DNA of 64,000 bases from Parus major (GCF_001522545.3 NC_031769.1:67930162-67994161); one strand, 5' to 3'; positions 1 through 12,710 are shown, counted from the stretch's first letter. The notes: a model not told the origin generated them from the letters alone. Made by a program: numbers and translations.

Positions 1-2483
1 GTAGCTTGAAGACTGCTCTCCAGTGGCTGTTCAGTTGTACTGATTCATAACTCTGCATGGAAGTTCTGCAGGGTATGTAGGTAGCATTTCTAAAAAAAAA
101 TAAAAATTAAAATAAATCCTAGATGGGATATTATTAAAAAAGCAAATTAAAGCTGGAGTTCTAAAAAGATTCCAAGTGTAAAGTATCAAGCATAAGGCAT
201 AGCATTTCTGTTAAAAGGAGAGTCATTATTTTAAATCTCTTAAAAAGAACAGTCAATTAGCCTGCCAAAAAGATGTTTGTACTTTTGAATCTTCATATCA
301 GCACATAATATATTTCTAGTTAAATTATTACATAACATAATTTATTGTAATAATAAAACACAAAGGATTCAAATCAACTTGCACAATGTCTAAGTGTGAG
401 TGATTCACTCTTCAGTCTGTTGAGTTTGAATCTTGTTTTAACACCAGCCACATCTTTTTTCAGCTAGAATAGAAGTGGTTTATATTACTCTGTTAATTAT
501 GTGAGCCTTTAAAACTGTGGTTTGGAAAACATTACACATCTGAGGTATTTGTGCAAATTAAGGGATTAATAACAAAGAGCTTGTTTCTAAATGGAGTCCT
601 TGAAAGGAATGTGCATGCATGAGTTGGAGCTGAACCAGGACTGGTGCATGTCTGTGTGCATTCCCCTCCCTCCTCTTTCCGCATGCCTTCTCGTCGGCAA
701 GATGTGGATCATCCTGTGGGCCTCGTAGGTGACAGCTGGCTGGCAGGTTACCTCCTAGCCCACCTGAGCATATCCTCCAAGCTAAAACCTAGTTTTAGCT
801 AATCACATGCTAAAACAGAGCATACACGTACCAACATATGCACTCAATTTTGTAAATAAAAATAATAGCTTTGTGTCTCTTTATCTTTCAAAAAAAGATT
901 GCTTGCCTTACTGGAGGCCGAAACACAAACTGTGCTTCAGCCAAATAAAAGTTATTGAGCTCAACAGAGCAACAAAGTAAAATTTAATGGCCTGTGACTT
1001 AGAGGTTACACCATGTGATCTAGTCCCTTTTGGTTTCCAATTCCACAAACCTAAATGGAATTTAAGCGGTGCTTTTTTTTTTTCTTTAATTAGAACATTG
1101 GTGAGACTGGAGGGGCCTATCTAGCTTCAGCCACATATAGGTGTGGATGGATGGCTGTATTTTCATTGGGTAAAAGACTGCCCTTCTGCATTGTGTTTGG
1201 CTTCATTTTTGAGGTGGCTGGATATCCAGTCCAAATACAAATTGGCTCAGAATTAATTTCCACTTCCTATCCTTCCTTTTGCTTAAACAAATATAACCCA
1301 GGATTCAGCTTGCAGAATTCCTGGCTTTGTGGGCAGGGTTGCAAGGCCATTCAATAACCAAAGAGCACAGTACATAAGGAGCATGTAAGATGTATCCAGA
1401 AATTCTTTGGTATAATAATCTGACTCAATACCTCCAGTCAAGAAAGTTAATAATTATTTCCAAGTAACGTTTGCCAGACAGCTGTGCAATTGCTTAATCT
1501 CTTATGTGCTGACTCAGGAGTGAGACCTGAGAGGTATTACAGAGAAGATCCCCACAGAGAAGAACATGAAATAGATCAAAGCAGATATTGAAACACACAC
1601 TGTCATAGTTCCAAATGTATCTTCCAGGTCAAACTGACAGGGAAGAAACCCTGGAAATAATGAACTTGGATTTTTAAGTAGCCATTAGAATTCAGCAGCT
1701 TACCTGTGTCTAGTCAGCTCTTGAAACCTTATTTCCAATTACTTTATTCAAAGGCTGAAAAGGACTTACTATGTGACAATCTTTAAACTTGGCCTTAAGG
1801 CAGAATTTGCCTGATAAAAGGCCTTCTCAGAAGTTAATGGGATACTTTATTTATGGAGCTGTTCATTCATGGCTGTTCCACCTACTTAGCAACAAGTAAG
1901 TGAAGAAAATATTTGAAGACTTGTTATCCACCACTTGTGCCAGTACATGGTCTCTACAGGATACTCTACTTTGAAAACTTCTGTGTTAAAATTACTACCA
2001 TAGTATATTGAAGATGACATAAGCAACACCTAACGCTTGCTTCAGTGTGGACTTCATTCTAAAATCAAGGCCAGATCATGTTCTAAAAATCTCCCCTGGA
2101 ATTATCAGGACTCTCTTCAGGACTAAGCCCTGTGATTCTAACAGTAACATGCATTTGCTCCTTGCCTTTTTTCAGGTGGAAATAAAGGGTAATTGGAAAA
2201 CATCCAAGATCTTCCAGAGAGATAAGGCAGCTGTAATTTTTAGTATTAAAGGCTTGCTAAAACTTTCAGCGTTCTGAGTAATACTATGAAGTCATAGAGG
2301 AAAAGAACTGGAAGCCATGGCACAGAAAGGATGAGGTTTGGGAAACTTAGAAATTTTTACTATTTGCAAAAATTAATAGACTGGATAGATGCTTACATCC
2401 TGACTGTGATGCCTTCAGATTTAGCTTTCATATTATCCTGATTCTGTACTGCATTACTATGTAACTCTGAACTCCATATAAAG
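1..2483. other. Unique AT-rich noncoding DNA, no gene seen
   Basis: I see no gene here. The longest open frames are under 80 codons and have no recognisable product. The DNA is AT-rich with short A and T runs. The only ordered structures are a 21-bp hairpin at 780-800 and a slightly GC-richer, CpG-containing stretch near 650-780. I could not assign any of it to a repeat family by eye. Confidence 0.7.
780..800. repeat. Short perfect inverted repeat (9-bp arms)
   Basis: The arms AGCTAAAAC (780-788) and GTTTTAGCT (792-800) are exact reverse complements around a 3-base loop. Part of the same word, GCTAAAAC, recurs just downstream near 809. A hairpin this size is compatible with chance in 64 kb, so no function is claimed. 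Confidence 0.6.
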
Positions 2484-2680
2484 TGTTAGCAAGTTCTCCT
2501 CACAGTTTAGTTGGACAAAACAATCCTTTGCCAGAAGGAGAACCAAGGGCACTGTTGCAGCTTCAGGCCCAAAAAAGTATAAACAACAGGGAATTGAGGA
2601 AAGCAATCTGGGAGGATGGGACTTCATAACCTGAAGCTGTAACTGGACAATTAACCCCAATATATAAATGGACCAAAACC

Positions 2681-2688
2681 TATAAAAG
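2681..2688 (+). promoter_or_regulatory. TATA box of the solo LTR
   Basis: TATAAAAG lies inside the LTR at the position expected for its U3 promoter, upstream of the AATAAA at 2776. A second AT-rich TATATAAA occurs about 20 bases earlier. Transcription, if any, would start near 2710 and run along the plus strand. Activity today is unknown. Confidence 0.5.
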
Positions 2689-2775
2689 TGTGGAAACTTT
2701 ATAGTTTCATCCATCTCAGGTGTAGCCCCAGCCCAGCTCTTGTACTGCCCAAGGTGTATCCTTTGAAGGCCTTTT

Positions 2776-2781
2776 AATAAA
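2776..2781 (+). terminator. Polyadenylation signal of the solo LTR
   Basis: AATAAA sits about 90 bases after the LTR TATA box and is followed by a T-rich stretch. This is the expected R/U5 arrangement for LTR cleavage and polyadenylation. Confidence 0.5.
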
Positions 2782-2852
2782 TACCTACTTTATTCCTTTA
2801 ACACTGTTTAGCCTTTGTTCTAGGTAGACTCTCAAGGGATCGCTGCAGCACA

Positions 2853-5800
2853 TGAATTAGTGAATTAGTTGGGTGTAAAGCTGGGTGCAAGACAGTTCAG
2901 TACCTTCTTTATTGCTAATATTGAGTAGCAGCAAGTATGAAATATTCCTCCATTCTCTGATTTTCATCTCCAGCCTATCTTTCCTTCCTTCTTGCACTGA
3001 TACCTCCTTCTATGGCAGCAACTGGCACATCCTCTTTACTGTATTCTCTTTCCCATGCCATGAATGGGGCACCTACTTTGCTCCACAGTCTGCCTGTGGG
3101 GTTGGATAGCTACATTTGCAGTTCCCCTTTGAAGTGACTACCAACCCCTATTCTTTGTGAGAAAATCTGTTTTAACTGCACTGCTCTTACTGTTCATTAA
3201 ATCCATCTTCCTCACCCATGGCAGATGCAACATTCCTGCCGTGACTAATTTGCCTGATACAGAGGATTGCAATCTGGTCTGTGCTGTGTTCTCCAGTGCT
3301 ACTCTGTTTCCATCAGAAGAGAAGGGCTGCTAATGACCAACCTGAATGCCCTTGCAGCTGTTTAAGTTCAGTGTTTCCCTTTCTAATGACCTAGATGGAG
3401 GGAAGAGATTGCTCCCTTCTCTGTTGCAGCAGCCTCAGTACTCATGTGCTAACACTGTAAAGGAAACTCGCCCTAGGCTTTCTAAGGAGAGAGAAAGTTT
3501 GCTTTTTGTGTTTTACAAATTGTACCTATATTTCTGCAACTCAGCACCGTGTTCTCCTGCTTTGCAATAGCACAAAATGTTGATTTTCATTTGGTTTATC
3601 ATGCACAGGTGCTCTTCATCCCCTTTCTAAAGAAAAGCACATAATTTGTCTTTTGTCCTGTATGTATGTATGCGTCTGATGGACCCTGCATAATATCCCA
3701 TATTTCACTTGACCCACTGAATATCATCCCATTTTTTCCAGGCCATTTCTGGGATTTATTGCAATTGTGTATCTTCCCGCACAGCATGCATCATCTGCTC
3801 CAGCCACCAGCCTGCTTTTACTTGAACACATACTTTTTAGTCTTGCAAACTTCTTAGGAACATCTTGAATAGCTCTGGTTCTGGGGCAGATCCCTGTCAA
3901 AACCCACACAGTATGTCTTTCTAATTTTGACAGTCAGCCACTGAAAAATACTCTCCAAGAGTAGTTTTCTATTAGTGATCCTTCTGTGCTATGCTGTTTA
4001 CCTTTACAGGTCATTTTGACAGATATTTGAGACAACTGTAATTGCAGTTTTACTCCAGAAGCCCAGCTTGTATTTATTTTCAAGAAACTGCCAACAATAC
4101 CCAGTCTTCAAAGCCAATTCATAATATTTTAAATATTTAAATGAATAGGAGTTTAATTTCAGTAGTTATTTGGCAAAGCTCTTGAGAATCCTCACAGGAT
4201 CACTGAGGTTTGTGGGTTACTGGTCTCCAAGAAATGAAACATCTGTAATTTGCAATATGGATAAGTAACATGTGACTAATGATTTCATTTTTAAGAGTGT
4301 TCAGAGGGAAGCTAGGGAATTGATTTTCAAGATTACAACTGAGACTAAAAAAAAGCCAAAATAAAATATCTATATTCTGTTAAAAATCAAACTCACAGTG
4401 TCATTAAACATTAATAAACTTTTACTCACAACATTTGGAAGAAATATGTAGCATTTTCTATATATGTTACAAAATATCTTCTGATATATGTGGAGAAACA
4501 TATTTTACCCTTAATTTAAAAACCATATGTTGCTGTGCATAGCCCTTTCCATTCACTTTTGTGAATATTATTCAGATAATATATTCTGTTTGAATCAGAA
4601 TTTCATTTGTTCATCATGGAACAATATGTCAAACTAAAGCCTTCCAAAGTACATTTTACCCCCTCACAATATACACTGCATATTAAGAAACATTTTCCAG
4701 CCATTTCAGACCTTACAACCTTAATTTACAGTTTTAAAAATGTTACTGAATAGTGTAGCAAAGTGAAACAAAACTGAAGGTGTGAGCATGAGGAATGGGA
4801 TTAGTAATTCTTTTAGGAGTCAAAGAAAATAGCATTGGAAAGAGGACTGGAAAATACCCCAGATGGTCCAGCTGAACTGAATAGGTGATCTTCATCTGAA
4901 GACTCCACTTCTGTGAAGCTGGAAAGTACCAAAATGTGACCAAGGTAGCATAAAGCCTTACCTCAGACAAAAGGATTTTGTATAAGCATCTTTGAAATGG
5001 TGTAAATTAATTAGGAGCATATGTTCAATGTGTTTCAGTAAAATAGCTCCTTGTGAGGCCAGCAGCTGTAAAGTTAGTGGTCTTAAAGCCCTAAATGACT
5101 TTTGGAAAAGCAACCATTTACATACTTTTTAAAAAGCATTGCATACTTATTTAAAACATAAATAGATTTAGGCCTGAACAAATTCTTGCATAAAGATAGA
5201 CAAGGACTACAAGCTTCATTTTCTTTTCATGACAGCAACAGGCTGACTGTGGAATATGCAATGTTTTCTTTGAAGTGATTTTTAATAAAGGTTTGAACTG
5301 TTTTATGCCAGGAATATGAGTTGATTTCCACTCCTAAAACTCTTTTCCCAAGGCATTAAGGAATAAACTGTAGCTCTTTAATGATGTGCAGAGGTATTAC
5401 CAGACCCCAACTTCCTTGGAATTGTGGTAGGTGGTGGGCATAAAATACACAGGTTCTTCAGGAAGCCTGGCACCACCGAATGCTGGTGAAAATGCTGAAA
5501 CTCCCTTCTCTGAAGGGGTAGATGGGTTAGATTTCAAATAGAAACTGGCTTCTCCTTACTAGTGAGAGTCTTACAGAGGAAAAAGGTAATCCTTTGAAGG
5601 TTTCTGTAAGAAACTGCCACCATGGTTCATTTCTCACAGAACTTTTCATTTCAGCTCTCTGCTCTCTTCCTCTTCCTGCCTCACAAGTCTTGGGATTTAT
5701 TTCTTTTTATGCTTTCAGTGCAAATGGAAATGTTTTGTTCTAAAACTCATTATTTTAAAATTTTCAGGAGACTAACATTAGAGAATTGTTACTGAATTTC

Positions 5801-7590
5801 AGTTGACTTGCATTGAAATTGCAAAATAGCCAGAATATTCTCTTTTTGCCCTTCAGGACTTCTGATCTTTCGCTGTTGCCCTGCAGGTACTGCATCCAGG
5901 GAAAGACAAGGCTGCAAAGTGCAATTGCCAAGGAAGGACTTGTCTCACTCAGCAAACAGGAGACATAAGAGGTTTGGAGTTTCATTACAGCCATTCTGCC
6001 ACCTGTTGACCCTTTGCTCTTGGAACTAGACCCATTACAAAGATAACAACTGAACTGTTTTCATGGCAGAAGAAAAGGTCTCCTCATACTTTGGGGTGAC
6101 ATCTGTACCTCTGTCTAAAGATGCAGAATTCGTAGGAGACATTGCTCACAGATATTAAATGAAGATCTCTTTCTCCTGGGGGAAGCATCCTCTTGTTGCT
6201 CAGCTTCAAGGGGTGCTACAATATGTGATAGATTTGTGCAGACCTCTCTGCTGTGGACTTGGCCAGTGCTAAGATTTATGGCAAGCAAGAGTTCAGCAGT
6301 TAAAGGAGGGATCATAGCCTCAGATTGTCACCGGACAATTGGGTTACAATTGGGTTTCACCCATGGGGCAGGATGTACTGCATGATAAGTTGTGATGGCA
6401 GCTGTGGATGTGTATGTTATCTCAGTGGGCAGTAATGGATCAGATCCTGGGTCAGGTATAGAGGTTCAGTCAAAGGCAGTAAAAGACAAGGCCAGAGACA
6501 GAGCTGGAGGCAAGATAAAACAAGGATCTGACAGGCCTGTCCAGAAGACAAGCTGCCTACAGCAAAGGTCTGAGGTGCAGCCAGAGACATCCAGAAACAG
6601 GACTAGAGCCTGACACACCCACGAGGCTGCTTAGGCAGGATCTGGGTGCACAGATCTGAGCAGAAATGGGTCTCCTGTACAGCAGGCAGAGGAGTGTACA
6701 CACAGGTAGGAGCTGGTCAGGGATATTGGTACCCTGGAAGGCTACAGATCTGGGGTATGCTTGGTGATGCCATGCTTTGCAAAAGCAGGGTAATGGCTAA
6801 ATTTCAGCTTGCAGAGTCACAGTGGGCTGGATTCAACTTTCACGTATACCCAGTGCAGCTCACAGCTACCTAAATATGGACACCCTAAATACAGAGGCAA
6901 AACAAGTGGCCACAGTGGCAAACCTTGGTGCTAGATGTCTTGGCAACCAAAGGAAAGGTGAGCTAGAGATATTGACATTGCAGATTACTGAGACCCATTT
7001 TCCCATTCTGGATTAGCAATTGCTCTCCTTCCCATGTTTTTTTTCCCCCAGTTTTATTCTATTACCTTGTTTGAAATTGACCCGAGCTCCCAGAAATGTC
7101 CCTAAGTCTCAAAACTAATATGAACATATTTGCTCCTAAAGTTCAAAATTACTTCTAAAGCTCCTGCTTTTCCTCCTCAGCTTCCTCTGTTTAAGTGTTC
7201 TCATGTTCTTCCTTTTTCTGCCACCATTCTGATTTCTTGTAAAGAAAGGGCATTTGCCAGGGTGAACAGTAGTTTCCTTTTCATCTCTGGGAATGGTGTG
7301 TATCAAAGCTGGCTTAACGAAACCCTGACAAATCAGAATTTCCTTCTATCTGCCAAACAAGACATGATGCCAAAATCAATATAGGGACAATACAGTACTT
7401 CTGAAAGAAGACTTACTTTGGTATGTGACACAAAGGACTATATCTTTTAAAGTAGCAAAACACAGATAAGATTAATTTGCTCATTTCTTGGGAATTACCC
7501 TTTTACAGGAAAGAAAAGTTCATGTTAAGGTTTGCGAGTGCTCTGGGATAAAGTCAACACTACCACCTACTGGTCTCATCTAAGAAAGTT
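2853..7590. other. Unique noncoding DNA, no gene seen
   Basis: No gene is supported. Open frames are all under about 85 codons. An exact 8-base tandem (TGAATTAG, about 2854-2869) borders the LTR. The stretch 6380-6760 is more GC-rich and purine-heavy, with repeated CAGAG and AGGCAAG-like words; it may be a very old interspersed repeat, but I cannot name a family. The remainder is ordinary AT-rich sequence. Confidence 0.65.
6335..6356. repeat. 11-bp tandem duplication
   Basis: ACAATTGGGTT occurs twice, exactly and head to tail (6335-6345 and 6346-6356). This is a simple slippage or duplication event with no visible function. Confidence 0.8.
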
Positions 7591-7777
7591 TTATCCTTTT
7601 TCCACTATTTTTTTTTTCCTCTTTCCCCCTTTTTTCACCTTTTTAAAATTTTCTGATTCCTTTTTGTCTCTTTGTTTCTTTTCCTTTCTCAGTTTCCATT
7701 TTCTCTTTTCTTTTCTTCTTTTTCTTTTCCTCTTTTTCTTTTCCTCTTTTTCTTTTCCTCTTTTTCTTTCCCTTTTC
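7591..7777 (+). repeat. Polypyrimidine tract with 14-bp tandem repeat
   Basis: For nearly 190 bases the plus strand is almost only T and C. Inside it, the 14-base unit TTTTTCTTTTCCTC is repeated three times exactly (7719-7760), with a fourth degraded unit after it. The minus strand reads as a Lys/Arg/Glu-rich open frame across this tract, an artefact of the purine bias and not a protein. Long polypyrimidine/polypurine mirror-like tracts can form triplex (H-DNA) and are often length-variable. Confidence 0.85.
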
Positions 7778-8810
7778 AGATTGAAATTCCCATTTTCCTT
7801 TGGAGAATCTACAGATTCACAGACGTAGAAATAACTGCACCAGCAAAGACATAGTGTTGGAAAATATGCATCCTCAGAATGATATATTTGTTCTTTTGTG
7901 ACCCCTGTGAGATAGCTTGGGGTGCCTTGCTGCTGTGAATGGAGCAGCTTACACCCCATCACTGCATTCTCATAGAACAAGTAATAAGGCAGAACTGACA
8001 ATGTCTTCAAAATATGAAAAATCACCTTTTGGATCATTTTTTCTTTCAAAATCACTCTGTTGTACTGAAAGTCCTGCTTGTCATTCACTGCAAGTAAGGT
8101 AAACAGTTTGGGGAATTTATTTTTTGTTATTATGTGGTGACAGTCAGGATACCCATGTTACCCAGTTTACAATTCCATAGTGGCTCTCATTTGTTCCCAA
8201 GGGCCATTTACAGCTTATACCAGCACACCCTGCCTGAGAAAGAGTTCCAGTATGCTGACTCCAAACAATCTTATTTACTTAAATCTTATTCACTTAATGG
8301 CTACCAGTGACTTTGTTTTCTTTTGTTCAAGTAGACACTTGAAAATGTAAATATGGGCTGTTAAGACTGAAGGTACCACAGAAATTATTTGCTCCAGTTC
8401 CCTCAAAATCATCTGTTTTGTTAGGGCAGTTGTCACAGCTGCAAGACAATGAGTAATTCTTACTGGAGAAACTCGGCTCAGCAAAAATTCATTTTGCCAA
8501 ATAATCCTAACATATGCAGGATATCTCCCACACACCTTCCTAGGTACTGTTCTTATTTTTTACATACAGTAATTCTTCTGTATTTTGATTTTTTTCACTT
8601 CTGGTCCAAAAGCCAGTAAAAATAGTGAAATGCATGAAGGAAACACAGTATATTCCCTTAAAATATTTCAATTACTTTCGCTCTTTTATTTCCTCATTTT
8701 TGTAACCCTTTAAAGATTACAAATTATTTCCAGAAAAGTGAGAGGAGAAACAGGGACACAGTTTTAAAAAGCCCTCCTAATCTTTTGTTTATAGTTTGAA
8801 AGTAGCTACT
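7778..8810. other. Unique noncoding DNA, nothing recognised
   Basis: About 1 kb of AT-rich sequence with no supported gene, RNA or repeat. Open frames are short and have no recognisable similarity. Confidence 0.65.
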
Positions 8811-9110
8811 ATAAATGTCTCTCTATGACTGTTTGTGTTCCGTGAGTGCCTATGGGCTCCAACCGGGAAGCACATGGGGATGGAATGAGTTGCCCAGATT
8901 TGTGCTGCGAGTAGAGCCAAGCCAGCGACCGAACCCACAGTTCAGACTCAGACTTAGAGCCGATCCTTTGGACTGTGCTTCTCCCCTCCCAGCCAAGAAG
9001 CACATTTCCAGAGGCCTGAATAGCCACTTGCGTGAAACCAGCCACACTTTGCTTAATGAACATGAACTCAGACCAGAGTGCTGCTGCCTAATAAACTATT
9101 TCATTTAGAA
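8811..9110 (+). other. Unclassified CpG-bearing segment ending in a poly(A)-like signal
   Basis: This segment stands out from its AT-rich surroundings by about seven CpG dinucleotides between 8840 and 9035 and by an AATAAA-containing end (CTAATAAACT near 9090). The combination resembles a decayed LTR or a retroposed sequence. I found no TATA box or terminal duplication that would settle it. The open frames through it (84-97 codons, on both strands) do not resemble a known protein. Best treated as a candidate old retroelement fragment. Confidence 0.3.
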
Positions 9111-9295
9111 TACTTAAATGCCTGTGGAAGGTGGATTAATCACCTAAGAGACAGATTTCCAAAGTTATTTAAGCATCTAAATGCACAAAAGACCATTGAC
9201 TGGGGTTTTCAGAAGTGCCTCCCTGTTTCAATCCCCTGGGATATTCATCCAACAGGTTTAGGCAGCTTGGTGCTTTTCATCACCTGACTGGGGCT
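9111..9295. repeat. Possible ancient palindromic non-autonomous repeat
   Basis: Words such as TTTCCAAAGTTATTTAAGCA, GGGTTTTCAGAAGTGCCT and TTTAGGCAGCTTGGTGCTTT resemble, from memory, an old sauropsid repeat built from alternating forms of 'TTTTCAAA' and 'TTAGGCACCTAA'. That family tends to be partly palindromic, and traces of both orientations appear here. The copy is very diverged and its edges are uncertain. Confidence 0.35.
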
Positions 9296-10012
9296 CTTGC
9301 TGGGAAAGAAGGCCTCAAAAGCAAAAAGGGGTCTCCACATCATAAACATGGTTCACAGCCAGTGCCAAGGTCTGGTGTGGCTTCTGCTCACCTTCCCTTC
9401 TCCTTTACCTTGGGGTTGTACTAATTGCTGTCTCCAACTCTGCTAGAATTGTGAAGATCCATATTTTGACGAGGTTATGCTGTCCACAATTCACTAGGTG
9501 TGGGCTTTTCTGATGTGCTTTGGAATTTTTCATGACAATTTTCTAACATTTTCTCATGGGACAGCACTGATTTATTGGATGGAAAAGGCAAGCTGCTCTG
9601 CTCATGTCTCCTCCAAAGTCCTGGGTTTGTTTTCAATGTCCTGAATAAATACTACAAGCAGGATGTGACACTCATCCATCCTAGCTTCCCATTGCCAGCT
9701 GTAGAACAGAAGACACGTGCATGCTGAAAGGAGTGCTCAGGAATGCAAAGGCTCCCCCACTTTTTTGTCAAAATGCAAGTGCCATTGGTGACAAAGCTCA
9801 TGCAGGTACAATGTCACAGCCTCACATGGACTTAGTCTCTCATTTCTACTTTTACAAGAAAGGAGATATCAGCTCACCATCATCTATGATGTCATAGCAT
9901 GGCTTCTTCTTGCTGAAGTATTAGTTCTGTTCTGTTTGGGTGCCAGTCTAAGTGGTGCAATGCAAGTGGTACTATGGTTCCACCAAAATTCTCTAACCTG
10001 CATTTACATTAA

Positions 10013-10028
10013 AAACAAACAAACAAAC
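10013..10028. repeat. (AAAC)4 microsatellite
   Basis: Four exact AAAC units in an A-rich context. Simple repeat. Confidence 0.85.
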
Positions 10029-12424
10029 AAAATCCCAAAACACAATAAAATAAAAGTGTTCACCCTTCTCAACATGAAGGAACTTCCCACACCTCTGTTA
10101 GTGTCTAAGTCTGCCAGTTTGGGTGAAGTGTGTGTGACTCTGCATCCTTATTGAGTGCCATGGGATACGTCTGCTGAGCCTGCCCAAGAGCAGGGAGGTT
10201 GCAGGAATAGCATGTGGGTTGTTCCAGGATGAAAGGTATCTTAAAGGTAAAATATTTTGTTAAATTGAATAGTCGTCCAGCTGTATTAATAAAATATTGG
10301 TTAGCAATGTTTATGTATACAAGATTTATCGTGGTAAGGTTGATTCCAAACTTAGATTTATTGTGCAAGAAAATGAAGAGATATCAGTCATGCTGTCAAT
10401 TCAATTTCATTTCCTAGCACTTTTTCTTCTGAACCAGACAGGCCCCTGGAAATATAAATTTCTTAACCAGAAATGTCCTTCAAACTTAGCCCTGATGCAA
10501 ATTTGAGGCTCAGCTTCATCAACTGGTTTCTGATGCAGTGCAAAACTTCAGTATTACCGGCCCAACTGAAAGGGAATCCCTGGCCCTTTTCAAAAGAAGG
10601 ATGCAATGTTCTCTTGTTCAAAGAAGCACGTTAAAAGCCCTAAGCATGGACTGTTGCTGTAAAATTGGCCTCCCTACCCTCCTGCTGTGCAAGCTTTTAG
10701 CTCAGTTCTTTGAAAAAGGAATATATATTGGGATGTGCACATTCCACCGCAAACCTTTCTTAGTGAAACCGCGAGGCTTTTTGCGTTTAACTGCCAAAAC
10801 CCAGGAAAAATTTTACCGGTTCAAGGAAATCCAGACTTTAAAGTACAAGCATGCACAGTTATGGGTCACAAAACAACTTTGACTTAGGTATTCATTGACT
10901 TTTTGGAATAATTGATACAGTTGTGGTTCTAGATGAAATATACCAATTTTTAAAGACTGCATTTTTTATTTTCATATCTCTCTTGGTTTCAGTGACTGAA
11001 AATCACTACATTTTTCCCTTTGGACTATAGGTATAACTACCATAGCTATCTGGAGGTGGGAAGGCAGTTGCTATTGAAATGCTAAAGCAACCTAGAAATT
11101 AAAATAATTTAAAAATTAAAATTAAAAGCATTTAAAAATAATTTTCTTTATTTTAAATCTGTCAGTTCTAAGTTCGAGCAACTTTGACTGCCTATATTCT
11201 TTAACAAATGCAAAATTAAATAAAAAATACTAGAGACAGTGAAGTTAATGGCTGGAACTGACACATATGAAATTGTTTAGTCTTGAATCTGACAAGGATG
11301 TACATCAGTTTTTGATAAACAAACATGGTGGGTATTATTTCTAGACAGGATATGTCAAGTTTTATGCGTGAGGGCGTCTGCGATGTCTCATTCATCAAGT
11401 TGATGAAGGTGTAAAAGGTTTTAATGACCTCCTAAATCTCCCTCCCTGGCTGTCGTGGCGAGATGCCTTCCAAGGTCGGTCACCCAAGCAAGCAGGTTCA
11501 CTTGCATTGTAAACAATCATAGATCAGACTGAATTATAATTGCTGGTGGACTCCGGAGCAGAGAGGCCTATATATATCACACCACTTTCTTGTCAGGGCA
11601 GTACAGGTCAGCTGTGTTTATTCATGGACATATTAGACTTTTGTTTTCCTGAGCCTCTGCATCTTTGACAGTGGTCCTGCTTCCCCATTGTATTTGCTGT
11701 CTGGACAGGATGTTCTACCAGAGGAAGTGCTCCTTGTGGAAAAGGCGTCAATTAGTTGTCCAACTGACCCTCACTCCTACTACCTCCCTTGCAGGCACTA
11801 GATAGATTGTTTTATTTAGATATGAGCTTACATTTGTTCTATAGCTTTGCCTAATGAGTAAAGCAGTAAGGCTTACAAGTTGCTGACTAAAGCAGGCAAT
11901 AATGCAAATTTCCATTTCCACCATATGTCATCAGCCATTTATGTTATATACAAGATAGTTTTTGAATGGAAGAAACATTAAAAAGGGCATGGCTGGTCAA
12001 CAAGGTTAATTAATTGCTGTGTTGGCAGGCAGCTTTGTTTGAGAAGGCTGTGATGCTGTAATCATCTGAGACTTCTAAGCTTTTGCTGAGGAAATGGGTC
12101 ATTGAAAAAATACAAGGTTTTGCATAAATTATCTGATTAATAAAAGAGGAGGGAGAAAATTCTTAGTAATATAGTGTAAATATCAGTAATCAGGAGCATG
12201 ATGCATTAAAATACATACATGTTTTGAGTACAGTTCCTCAGAATAATCTATTCCAATGCATAGGAAAGCAAACATTAGAATACCACAGGCAGTTTTTAAA
12301 AGAGCTCTTGGTCCCTGGGCAGAGTCCTGGCAAGCAAAGGAAAGCTCTGCTTGATCACACAGCCTGTGTTATGAACTGCATTTGATTTTATGGCTTTCCA
12401 AAAAGCTGTCCAAAAAAGAAGGCT

Positions 12425-12440
12425 GGTTGGTTGGTTGGTT
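12425..12440. repeat. (GGTT)4 microsatellite
   Basis: Four exact GGTT units followed by a T-rich stretch. Simple repeat. Confidence 0.85.
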
Positions 12441-12710
12441 GTTTTTTTGGGTTTTCCTCCCCCTTTTTTTGTGCAAGGAGTCTCAACCATCCTAGCATGT
12501 GTTTTTCCTCACCCAGCTGACCTAGGACAGGGAGGTATTTGCCAAGAGGGTAAGCAACTCCCAAAGGCAGTGACTAGAGTGCAGAGCTCACTTGTTCAAT
12601 TTGGAATAGTTGGGCTTTTGCTCTCCTCTGTCTTCTGGGCTCCTTGTTTTTCCCCCTCTTTTTGAAATTCACTTCCTCATTTATTTATTACTGCAGCAGC
12701 TGAATTTGCT

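Larger units (their letters stand above)
2484..2852 (+). mobile_element. Solo LTR of an avian endogenous retrovirus (ERVL-like)
   Basis: This roughly 370-bp segment has the layout of a retroviral LTR read on the plus strand. It opens with TGTTAGCAAG. A TATA box (TATAAAAG, 2681-2688) is followed about 90 bases later by a polyadenylation signal (AATAAA, 2776-2781), and then a pyrimidine-rich U5-like end finishing near GCTGCAGCACA. From memory the internal wording resembles ERVL-type LTRs common in songbirds; the family name is not checked. No primer-binding site, gag, pol or second LTR is adjacent, so it reads as a solo LTR left by recombination. The 3' edge is uncertain by a few tens of bases. 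A clean target-site duplication is not visible: TAAAG lies just before the start (2479-2483) and recurs at 2876-2880, beyond my preferred end. Confidence 0.72.

Noticed and set aside
7591..8088. 165-codon minus-strand frame encoding a Lys/Arg/Glu-rich protein
   Set aside because: Its C-terminal half is the complement of a polypyrimidine tract, so both the lack of stops and the charged composition follow from low complexity.
8915..8940. tRNA-derived SINE promoter box (reverse-strand B-box-like word)
   Set aside because: One mismatch in the core and no matching A box or cloverleaf; too weak to call.
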